A stretch of 11,669 nucleotides of DNA from Balneolaceae bacterium (GTDB lineage Bacteria > Bacteroidota > Rhodothermia > Balneolales > Balneolaceae): contig SLGL01000464.1 of NCBI GenBank assembly GCA_007123785.1, positions 1-11,669 of the forward strand, in the 5' to 3' direction. The notes beneath the pieces are model-generated. The model did not search any database and was not told the origin of the DNA. It worked only from the letters and a program-made list of their open reading frames with translations. The translations under genes were made by a program, and so were the position numbers. Positions 1 to 6,094 of the stretch are shown here, in pieces; the first letter of the stretch is position 1, and every line of letters begins with the position of its first letter.

Positions 1-714
1 AGTATTATCGGTGCTGAAATTTCCCATATAGCGCTGGATTTTAGGATTTGATCCAGACAAATAATTTGCCTGCTGCACCGTATGCACCAGCTCATGAGCC
101 ATCAGCCGTTTTCCTTCGCCGGAATTGGGGTTGTACTGGCCCCGGTTAAAGAAAATATCGCTGCCTGCTGTAAAGGCCCGTGCTCCCAGCTCACGGTTAA
201 GCTGAATGGCGGTTGATCCAGTGTGAACTCGCACCCCGCTGAAATCTGCGCCCATTTTTGCCTCCATTTCCTGTTTCGTATTCTTCGGGAGAATGTGACC
301 GGAACCTTTTAGTGAATGGATATTTCGGGAAATTTCCGGAGTAGCGGCCTGGCTGTTATCTGCTTTTAGTTGAACCATCGGCTTGCGCTGCAACTCATCT
401 TTATGCTTGCATGAATCACATTTCATCTGAATAGCAGGGTCACGCTGCATTTGCAATTCTTCTTCCTCATCGCCGAACTTCTGAATACCGGGATCAGGCA
501 TTTTCATTACCTGGTCAGCCACGCGGTCGGCTTCTCGTTCGTACGGATCATTCGGAGAGCCGATTTCCAGTTTGGGCTGTAGTGCGGCTCGGCCAAAAAA
601 TTTCTCTCCTGCTTCTTTCTGTGAAAAGAAAACAGGTTTGTTTACCATGTTCAAATAAGAAGGGTGAAACGATAGATTCGATTCGGTTTTCGAAGTCAGG
701 GCTGAGGTTTTCAT
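1..714 (-). CDS. DUF4157 domain protein (eCIS-associated), C-terminus beyond window
   Basis: The 238 visible residues are the N-terminal part; the frame is open to the window edge. Residues 1-56 form a leader with paired phenylalanines (FF29-30, FF39-40) and the motif QPKLEIGSP (46-54), followed by YEREADRVADQVM (58-70), a typical DUF4157 entry. A CxxC pair (C99, C102) lies in a charged linker. The DUF4157 core spans about 138-217, with DFSGVRVHTG and the zincin-like motif MAHELVHTVQQ (H207, E208, H211). Family knowledge: DUF4157 proteins are strongly associated with extracellular contractile injection systems and often carry a variable C-terminal toxin or enzyme domain; that part is not visible here. 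It is the last gene of the visible cluster, downstream of collapsed gene remnants. There is no clear signal peptide, as expected for a particle-loaded protein. The start at 714 is supported by its match to the start of the leader gene at 2760. Whether the HELVH site is catalytic is unknown. Confidence 0.92.
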   Translation of the reverse strand, partial: MKTSALTSKTESNLSFHPSYLNMVNKPVFFSQKEAGEKFFGRAALQPKLEIGSPNDPYEREADRVADQVMKMPDPGIQKFGDEEEELQMQRDPAIQMKCDSCKHKDELQRKPMVQLKADNSQAATPEISRNIHSLKGSGHILPKNTKQEMEAKMGADFSGVRVHTGSTAIQLNRELGARAFTAGSDIFFNRGQYNPNSGEGKRLMAHELVHTVQQANYLSGSNPKIQRYMGNFSTDNT

Positions 715-859
715 GATTCTCAGATTTGATTGGTGATCTTAAAAAAGGAATATATCTACTCCGGCAGCCGCACCGCTTGAATATGCATCCAGTCGAAGTT
801 TCGTTTTCGGCCGAGGCTGATCCATCCCTCTTCTTTCCAGCATTTCCACCAGTCGTTGT
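547..859 (-). repeat. Direct repeat copy B: shared leader codons plus upstream M15 gene 3' end
   Basis: This segment matches 2593-2906 at roughly 90% identity by eye. It includes the first 56 codons of the DUF4157 gene, the short intergenic stretch before it, and the last ~110 bp of an M15 peptidase gene. One net base of length difference separates the copies near the M15 end. Similarity stops abruptly inside the leader gene after codon 56 and, on the other side, at the M15 deletion junction near 859. Confidence 0.9.
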
Positions 860-882
860 GCAAGTTTTATTCTTCGTTTCAT
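739..882 (-). pseudogene. Collapsed second copy of the M15 peptidase gene
   Basis: Reading the minus strand from an ATG at 882, the first nine codons (MKRRIKLAQ) match the start of the intact M15 gene (MKQRIKLVQ). At about 859 the sequence then jumps directly to the last ~110 bp of the same gene, in a different frame. In the original frame this end encodes a tail matching GRKRNFDWMHIQA of the intact enzyme, including the zinc-ligand region. About 650 bp of coding sequence is missing, including the peptidoglycan-binding repeats and the SMHSWGIALDFD motif. The remaining 47-codon reading frame (882 to a TAA at 739) is mostly out of frame and has no expected function. The deletion removed both N-terminal repeats and most of the catalytic domain, so this is a relic rather than a small gene. 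Confidence 0.88.
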
Positions 883-918
883 CGTTTTTCTCTATGGTTT
901 AGTGGTTGATTACAGGAG

Positions 919-1040
919 TTACTTTTCTCTGATTGTCATCGAAACGGGATAGTGATCGCTATACCTCGTATCGGGTTTATACGTGGATGATACGAGACGT
1001 ACAAACTGCGGACTTATACCATTTTTTTAACTTTTCCATA
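919..1040 (-). pseudogene. C-terminal relic of a second endonuclease/exonuclease/phosphatase gene
   Basis: On the minus strand, about 1017 down to the TAA at 919 encodes a peptide ending SSTYKPDTRYSDHYPVSM plus a short tail. The intact hydrolase at 3631-4611 ends SSSTYNPDMGYSDHYPVSVM; about 18 of 28 aligned residues agree, including the catalytic SDH. Weaker nucleotide similarity continues to about 1040 (a TGGAAAAGTT block corresponding to VEKFSEM), but an in-frame TAA at 1027-1029 interrupts it. The rest of the gene is absent. It lies directly before the M15 relic, the same order as the intact pair, so both come from one duplicated block. Confidence 0.85.
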
Positions 1041-1082
1041 AAAGGTTTCTTTGATCTTTTGAAACATCCCATTAACGAAGAG

Positions 1083-1114
1083 ATTGGTCAAAAAGACGGT
1101 TTTGCAAAACCAAT
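1083..1114 (-). terminator. Imperfect hairpin downstream of the protease gene, possible weak terminator
   Basis: ATTGGT (1083-1088) pairs with ACCAAT (1109-1114), and inside it CAAAA (1089-1093) can pair with TTTTG (1100-1104), leaving a small bulge. An alternative fold uses the perfect palindrome GGTTTTGCAAAACC (1098-1111), followed on the minus strand by GTCTTTTTG, a short U-tract. It lies 18-49 bp past the stop codon of the gene ending at 1132. The stems are AT-rich and weak, so the terminator role is tentative. Apart from this hairpin, nothing was recognised in 1041-1131. Confidence 0.28.
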
Positions 1115-1131
1115 GACTGTGGTTTAAAAGC

Positions 1132-2760
1132 CTATGCAAGCTTTTGATTAATCTCAAGAATAGGATCTTCCGGATAGTCACCAAGATTTCGGTTTATTCC
1201 CCAATCATCAACTCCAGTCATTTCGGTGAGAACTTCTAAAAATGTGGCGTAATGCCATGGCATTACCGCACCTCCAACAGACATGATACTATCTCCATAG
1301 TGTGCAACGATTTGTTCATGCGTAAGATTCAGTTCTTCTGCAAGATCTGAATGGGCAATAACGTCACCTCGATCTCTTGAATCACTTGGATATTCATCAG
1401 CTAATCCAAAAATGTGTCCAAATTCATGAGCTGCCATACGTTGATTGAGTTGAAAATTTTTGATATTTATATCGACCCGCTGCCAATCAGTATCGTAATC
1501 GCTGTTTTCATTCCCGGCACCACGTGTAACGGGTAATCTTCTGATTCCTGAAGATAGAAGAATAGATCTTGCCTCATTTGCCCGTTTTTCTGAAAGCAAA
1601 TCTGGGTCCGATTCATCTTTGCCCGCCCGGCCTACCAATTCGAAAAGAAACCGTGAGACTGAATTTTCGCTCAATCTCACACCAAAATCATAAAGTTTTT
1701 GCCTTTCCCCATTATTTAGTTCTGCTTTATTTTTTTCAAAAAAAACCTGTTTGTAAGGTTCAGTAACATTACGACTTGGGATTCGATTATTACGAATGTC
1801 AGGGTATCCCATACCACCCTCCCCGGATTCCGGGAACTCCCCGCTGCTACTACTATTTTGTGGAATTCTAATGAATGCTGCTCTTAAAGGTTTTGGCCAT
1901 TTGATAACATCGATTTTGTAATGCTCTTCCCCCTCATTGACATATTGAATATCAATTCTGACTCTTACTTGAGGCACTCGTTCCCAATTTTCGTGATTTA
2001 TTTGAAAAGTGTACTGTCCAGACCAAATACTTTGAATGACAAGGTTCAAATTTTCTCTGTAAGCTTCTTTTTCATCTTCATTCCATTGAAATTCTTCATC
2101 AGAAAAATCTTTTTCTGGATATAGAATTTCCACCAAATTTTGCCACCTTTCATTTTGCGGATCACCTTCTTTGAAGTCAAGATGTAATTTTGATCTGATC
2201 GTAAGATGACCTGCACGAGGGTTGTAATATGCATCGAAAAGGCCCCTTCCGGTTGATGGCTGAAAATTTTCCTCTTCATAAGTTTGCGTGATGAAATTTT
2301 CTATTTGTTCATCAATATGTTGTTGAACACTCTCATTTTCAGGATCATCCAGCGGATAATATAGTTGATGGTGATCGTCGTAATGAAATATTTCATTTCC
2401 CGTATGATCCTCTTTCTGATGATACCAATGTGATAGCGGGTCTTCGTCCGGAGAAGGGGGGCTGCCAACAAATTCTTCCGAATCTTGTTGTTGTATTTTT
2501 ACTTTGCTATCAGATATGCCGGTTCGGTGAAACGACTGTGCCCCTGGGTGATGAACCGCCTTTTCATTACTCATTTTTTTTAAACTGGAAGCATCATCCG
2601 GCGAGCCGATCTCCAGTTTGGGCTGTAGTGCGGCTCGGCCAAAAAATTTCTCTTCTGCTTCTTTCTGTGAAAAGAATGCAGGTTTGTTCTCCTTGTTCAA
2701 ATAAGAAGGGTGAAACGATGCGTTCGATTCGGTTTTCGAAGTCAGGGGTGAGGTTTTCAT
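1132..2760 (-). CDS. Leader - OmpA-like - metzincin-type zinc protease, candidate eCIS effector
   Basis: The 542-residue protein has four parts. Residues 1-56 are a leader nearly identical to that of the DUF4157 protein at 1-714. Residues 57-165 are acidic and low-complexity, probably disordered. Residues about 170-300 (GRGLFDAYYN, WSGQYTF, then beta-like strands) resemble a domain that I recall preceding OmpA-like modules in eCIS-associated toxins. Residues about 339-435 are OmpA-like (FFEKNKAEL, LSEKRANEAR, RVDINI). The C-terminus has the zinc site HEFGHIFGLADEY (H445, E446, H449, with D455 as likely third ligand) and a Met-turn SIMS around M493, followed by WHYATF. All expected active-site residues are present. 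There is no signal peptide or transmembrane segment. The DUF4157 core (VRVHTG, HELVH) is absent although the leader is kept. It follows the M15 gene by 42 bp in a probable operon. Likely role: a proteolytic cargo protein (inference); substrate unknown. The start at 2760 is supported by conservation with the start at 714. Confidence 0.9.
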   Translation of the reverse strand: MKTSPLTSKTESNASFHPSYLNKENKPAFFSQKEAEEKFFGRAALQPKLEIGSPDDASSLKKMSNEKAVHHPGAQSFHRTGISDSKVKIQQQDSEEFVGSPPSPDEDPLSHWYHQKEDHTGNEIFHYDDHHQLYYPLDDPENESVQQHIDEQIENFITQTYEEENFQPSTGRGLFDAYYNPRAGHLTIRSKLHLDFKEGDPQNERWQNLVEILYPEKDFSDEEFQWNEDEKEAYRENLNLVIQSIWSGQYTFQINHENWERVPQVRVRIDIQYVNEGEEHYKIDVIKWPKPLRAAFIRIPQNSSSSGEFPESGEGGMGYPDIRNNRIPSRNVTEPYKQVFFEKNKAELNNGERQKLYDFGVRLSENSVSRFLFELVGRAGKDESDPDLLSEKRANEARSILLSSGIRRLPVTRGAGNENSDYDTDWQRVDINIKNFQLNQRMAAHEFGHIFGLADEYPSDSRDRGDVIAHSDLAEELNLTHEQIVAHYGDSIMSVGGAVMPWHYATFLEVLTEMTGVDDWGINRNLGDYPEDPILEINQKLA

Positions 2761-2906
2761 GATTCACTGATTTGATTGGTGGTCTAAAAAAAGAGAAAAT
2801 ACCTACTCCGGCAGTCGCGCAGCCTGAATATGCATCCAGTCGAAGTTTCGTTTTCGGCCGAGGCTGATCCATCCCTCTTCTTCCCAGCATTTCCACCAGT
2901 CGTTGT
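2593..2906 (-). repeat. Direct repeat copy A: shared leader codons plus M15 gene 3' end
   Basis: This is the counterpart of 547-859, about 2.05 kb away in the same orientation. It spans codons 1-56 of the protease gene, the 42-bp gap, and the last ~104 bp of the intact M15 gene. Here the M15 end is in frame and continuous with the full gene, so this copy is closer to the ancestral arrangement. Confidence 0.9.
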
Positions 2907-3597
2907 AATCGGGGTGGGCGAGTGCAGCCCGGTCACGCCCCCAGTTCAATTGATTGCGGGAGGGATCAAAATCGAGGGCTATGCCCCAGGAGTGCATCGA
3001 CCATTGTGAGCCGTTGCGGATGGCCCGTTCATTGAAACAGCCGCCAAAATGATCAAGGTGCAATCCGTTGATGTTATCTTCACCATAGATATCTTTCACC
3101 TTATGAAGAATTCGCTGAAGGCTTTCTGCCACTTTCGTATGGCACCTTGTGCGGCGGACCTTGGTGCGAAGGTCCCATGCCAGTTTCATTTCAAATGGAA
3201 AATCTACCATTACTTGTTGTGAGCTTCTGTTACCGAAAAACTCTTCAAATTCACGTGTACGTTGAACCGGCCACCTGTTGGGATTGGGTACTTCAATCTC
3301 GTCGGGACGCCAGGGTGGCTGCGGTTCGCCATGCTCAACCATGTATTTCAGCTCGATAAATGCCGCATTGGTGCGCGGGCCCCACAATCCATCTACTGGC
3401 CCGGCGTCAATATTCCGGTTACCGGCCTCAATCTGGATAAACGTGGTAATCTGTCGGGTTTTGGGAAGATCGCTGTCGATCCCTTCAATCTGAGAGAGGC
3501 CGCGCAGGGTAATCGGCCCGGCAATGCCGTCTATGGCCCCGTCGTATAGGCCTTTCTCTTTAAGGATTTGCTGAACAAGTTTAATTCTTTGTTTCAT
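2803..3597 (-). CDS. M15-family peptidoglycan peptidase with N-terminal binding repeats
   Basis: A predicted zinc peptidase of the M15 type (VanY / L-alanyl-D-glutamate endopeptidase-like), which cleaves peptidoglycan stem peptides. Two peptidoglycan-binding-like repeats occupy about residues 6-34 (GAIDGIAGPIT) and 62-82 (GPVDGLWGPRT). The catalytic domain contains SMHSWGIALDFD (ligands H202 and D209) and DWMH (catalytic D253, ligand H256), matching the HxxGxAxD...DxxH signature of phage endolysin peptidases. At 264 residues it has the modular size of a phage-type endolysin. There is no signal peptide, so it would need lysis, a holin or particle loading to reach the wall. It lies 33 bp after the hydrolase gene and 42 bp before the protease gene. 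No clear Shine-Dalgarno precedes the ATG, but the degraded copy at 882 conserves the same first codons, supporting the start. It could be a release enzyme, a cargo, or an aid to crossing the target wall; the sequence does not decide between these. Confidence 0.9.
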   Translation of the reverse strand: MKQRIKLVQQILKEKGLYDGAIDGIAGPITLRGLSQIEGIDSDLPKTRQITTFIQIEAGNRNIDAGPVDGLWGPRTNAAFIELKYMVEHGEPQPPWRPDEIEVPNPNRWPVQRTREFEEFFGNRSSQQVMVDFPFEMKLAWDLRTKVRRTRCHTKVAESLQRILHKVKDIYGEDNINGLHLDHFGGCFNERAIRNGSQWSMHSWGIALDFDPSRNQLNWGRDRAALAHPDYNDWWKCWEEEGWISLGRKRNFDWMHIQAARLPE

Positions 3598-3630
3598 AAG
3601 TATTCAGATATTTGGGTTGATAAATGCAGG

Positions 3631-4611
3631 TTACGATTCAGAAATCATTACCGATACCGGATAGTGATCGCTGTAGCCCATGTCGGGATTATAAGTAGAA
3701 GAAGACGGACGCCCAAAACGGATCGGGTTGGGATACTGGCCGCTGCTTACCATTTCAGAGAACTTTTCCACTTTGGTGGGCGTACCGTTAGCAAATTCAG
3801 CCAGCCGGATCTTTGCGTTGTTCAGCAGTATCCCGCGCGTGACCATAAACTGGTCGATCACATAAGGGAAATTGTTAAAAAAGAAAGTGCCCGTTGCCTC
3901 TCCGTTAACGGGCCACATCAAATTATAGAGGCGCGGAATACGTGCATTGCGTGTACGGACCAGTGAGCTGGTGGACTGTGCATAATCAACCAGCGATCGG
4001 TTGAAACACTCATCATTAAAATCGCCCATCACAATCACCGGGATGTTATTTCCGCGAATATCAAAAATCCGTTCCAGCCAGTAGCTCAGGGTTTCTCCGG
4101 CCATAATGCGGTACGGTTCGCTTTGATACACTCCGCCGCTTCGGGCTGGCCAGTGATTGCCGATTAAAATCAGCGGATTTGAGTTTGTTGTGCGAAGATT
4201 TACCTGAAAAAGATCACGTGTTGCACTCCGTTTCAGTACCTCATAGCTGAATTGGCCTTCAAATTCAAACAATTCCTCATCATATAAAAAAGCAATATCA
4301 ATGCCGCGGTTATCGCTCATATCATGATGAGCAATTCCATATGTGCGGTTGAGCGAAAAGAGCTTTCCGACCAGCTTTTCAAGAACGATTTTATTTTCCA
4401 CTTCACACACGCCCAGCAGGTCGGGTCCCGTGTTGCCGTTCATTTTTTTAATGATGAATGCGAGCTGGTTCAGTTTTTTATCCAGCACCTCTTCATTCCA
4501 GCCCTTCAGTTCACTCCTCAGGCGGCTTTGTAAATAATCAGGCCGCTGCACCGAATCTTCCACATCAAATAGATTCTCCAGATTCCACCAGCTTACATAG
4601 TAATTTTTCAT
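3631..4611 (-). CDS. Endonuclease/exonuclease/phosphatase-family hydrolase, candidate effector
   Basis: A 326-residue member of the metal-dependent EEP superfamily (DNase I-like nucleases, phosphodiesterases, lipid phosphatases). The core motifs are all intact and in order: WNLEN (9-13), GVCEVEN with E70, NRGIDIAFLYD (101-111), GNHWPAR with H153, MGDFND with D197 and N199, VIDQF (251-255) and SDHYPV with D315 and H316. The protein starts directly with MKNYYVSWWNLENLFD, so the fold begins at residue 1 and no signal peptide exists. That differs from secreted family members and suggests cytoplasmic storage or particle loading. It is first in the accessory block, after a 142-bp gap behind the ATPase gene, and has the strong ribosome site AAGGAG five bases before the ATG. 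A degraded copy of its 3' end is at 919-1040. Which substrate it uses (DNA, RNA, phosphoinositide or other) cannot be read from the motifs. Confidence 0.93.
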   Translation of the reverse strand: MKNYYVSWWNLENLFDVEDSVQRPDYLQSRLRSELKGWNEEVLDKKLNQLAFIIKKMNGNTGPDLLGVCEVENKIVLEKLVGKLFSLNRTYGIAHHDMSDNRGIDIAFLYDEELFEFEGQFSYEVLKRSATRDLFQVNLRTTNSNPLILIGNHWPARSGGVYQSEPYRIMAGETLSYWLERIFDIRGNNIPVIVMGDFNDECFNRSLVDYAQSTSSLVRTRNARIPRLYNLMWPVNGEATGTFFFNNFPYVIDQFMVTRGILLNNAKIRLAEFANGTPTKVEKFSEMVSSGQYPNPIRFGRPSSSTYNPDMGYSDHYPVSVMISES

Positions 4612-4753
4612 ACGATCTCCTTTTCAGAGATTATGATCAGAAATCCACACCAGGTTTTCACCTTGCGCTGCCGGCTCAAAAAACAAGCCGCTTGCTAATT
4701 ACCGTTAACTAATAACGTCAACCACACTCAGGCATAAACTCAACACTCAAAAC
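4612..4753 (-). promoter_or_regulatory. Gap between ATPase and accessory genes, possible promoter region
   Basis: This 142-bp gap is the only sizeable one before the collapsed region, so it is the natural place for a separate promoter of the accessory genes. On the minus strand a TTGACG sits at 4721-4716, but no convincing -10 or Bacteroidota-type TAnnTTTG element was found at the right spacing. A short inverted repeat (CGGCT ... AGCCG around 4672-4690) lacks a T-tract on either strand. The promoter assignment is tentative. Confidence 0.25.
4617..4622 (-). promoter_or_regulatory. Strong Shine-Dalgarno of the EEP hydrolase gene
   Basis: AAGGAG on the minus strand, five bases before the ATG at 4611. 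It fixes the start codon and suggests efficient translation of the first gene of the accessory block. Confidence 0.75.
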
Positions 4754-6094
4754 TTACTCTCCTTTTAAAATAACCGGCTTAAAAACCTTCCCCTCTTTCT
4801 CCACTTCCCGTCGAATTCCATGTAAAATACTTTCACCGGAAACACTTTTTGAATTCTCGCTGATCGTTTTCAGTGATGCCTGGTGAACCGCGTTGATGAT
4901 GCTTCCTCCGGCAAGTTTATAGGCAGATGCAATCTGTTTAAAGTCCACATCGCGGCCAATGGTTACCTGATCAGAAAATGATTTTTTCCAGAGCTGCTCG
5001 CGCATGGCGGGATCGGGAAAAGGAAATTTGATGATACTGTTGAATCGCCTCACAAACGCATCATCCAGGTTAGATTTGTAATTGGTGGAGAGAATCACCA
5101 GGCCCGAAAACATTTCAACCCGCTGAAGCAGATAGCTCACCTCCTGGTTGGCATACCGGTCGTGCGAATCGCTCACTTCGGTTCGTTTACCGAAAAGTGC
5201 ATCGGCTTCATCAAAAAAGAGAATCCAGTCTTTGTTTTCAGCTTTGTCGAACAGTTTGCTCAGGTTTTTTTCGGTTTCACCAATATATTTTGAAACAATG
5301 GTGGAGAGGTCAACCCGGAACACAGGCCTGCCGGTGTATTTTCCGAGCAGGGAGGCGGTGAGCGTTTTTCCGGTTCCGGGCGGCCCGTGGAATAATACCC
5401 GGTAACCCGGCTTCAGTTTTTTGCGCATTCCCCACTCATTCATCAGCCGGTCGTTATGTTCAATCCACCTTTTCAGTTCTTCGATCTGGGCAATGACCTC
5501 ATCGGTCAGCACCAGGTCGTCCCACTCTTGTTCCGTATCAATTTTTTGTGCCGGAAAATCAGGGCTGAATGAGGGCAGTGTCACTTTTCCGGTTAAAAAA
5601 AGTTCAGCGTACTCTTTTGAGAGAACCAGTTTTCCGCTCATTTCAGGTTCACCTTCTTCAACCGGTTCAACAGAAAGAATACCCTTATTTATAAGTCGGG
5701 AGCTTTTCAAAAGGGCGGCCACTTCAAGTCGTTTCTTCAGGTCGGTTCCGGCAAGTATAAACATTGCCGTTTCACCGGTAGGTATAAATCCGCGATGATG
5801 TTTTCCTTTTACACACCCAAAAATGGGGAGATTTCCGCCGTTCGGCAGAAACCGCTGGATGATGCCTGAGAAAAAATCGGGATCGAGATGGGGCATCAAC
5901 ACGATGCAAAGCAGGAGCTGCTCTTCTCCGTTCAGTTTTTCCCGGCGAACAATTTTTCCTATCGGATTGTTACGATCCGACTCTATCCGGAACGATCGGG
6001 CAACAGGAGCTTCCCGTTCTTTTTTAAAATAGTGATCCATCCTGGCGATGGTAAACGCGCGCACCTGCGCAACCAGTTTTTCGTAATCCGTCAT
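4754..6094 (-). CDS. eCIS AAA+ ATPase (Afp15/Pvc15-like)
   Basis: A 446-residue AAA+ ATPase of the type encoded in nearly all eCIS loci, thought to act in late assembly or maturation of the particle. An N-terminal family-specific region (about 1-200) precedes the ATPase domain, which has Walker A GPPGTGKT (237-244), Walker B ILFFDEAD (291-298; D295, E296), sensor-1 asparagine in STNYK (N338) and arginines in AFVRRF (R349, R350). All catalytic elements are intact. A longer reading frame would begin at 6163, but I place the start at 6094: this ATG overlaps the upstream stop as ATGA and has GGAGGAA at 6101-6107 in front, whereas the 23 extra residues lie inside the upstream gene. The overlap indicates translational coupling with the tape-measure-like gene. 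It is the last structural-type gene before the accessory block. Confidence 0.95.
   Translation of the reverse strand: MTDYEKLVAQVRAFTIARMDHYFKKEREAPVARSFRIESDRNNPIGKIVRREKLNGEEQLLLCIVLMPHLDPDFFSGIIQRFLPNGGNLPIFGCVKGKHHRGFIPTGETAMFILAGTDLKKRLEVAALLKSSRLINKGILSVEPVEEGEPEMSGKLVLSKEYAELFLTGKVTLPSFSPDFPAQKIDTEQEWDDLVLTDEVIAQIEELKRWIEHNDRLMNEWGMRKKLKPGYRVLFHGPPGTGKTLTASLLGKYTGRPVFRVDLSTIVSKYIGETEKNLSKLFDKAENKDWILFFDEADALFGKRTEVSDSHDRYANQEVSYLLQRVEMFSGLVILSTNYKSNLDDAFVRRFNSIIKFPFPDPAMREQLWKKSFSDQVTIGRDVDFKQIASAYKLAGGSIINAVHQASLKTISENSKSVSGESILHGIRREVEKEGKVFKPVILKGE

Noticed and set aside
977..1072. 31-codon lysine-rich reading frame on the minus strand
   Set aside because: It overlaps the hydrolase relic in another frame; its codons are explained by decayed coding sequence and no ribosome site precedes it.
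933..1127. 64-codon plus-strand reading frame
   Set aside because: It runs antisense across the relic of the hydrolase gene, has no recognisable motif, and is the only plus-strand candidate in a wholly minus-strand cluster.
2594..2896. 100-codon minus-strand reading frame across the M15 end and leader start
   Set aside because: It is an out-of-frame reading of the repeat; the in-frame products carry catalytic and leader motifs.
4672..4690. Short inverted repeat CGGCT/AGCCG after the ATPase gene as a terminator
   Set aside because: The stem is only five pairs, the loop is A/T-rich, and no T-tract follows on either strand.
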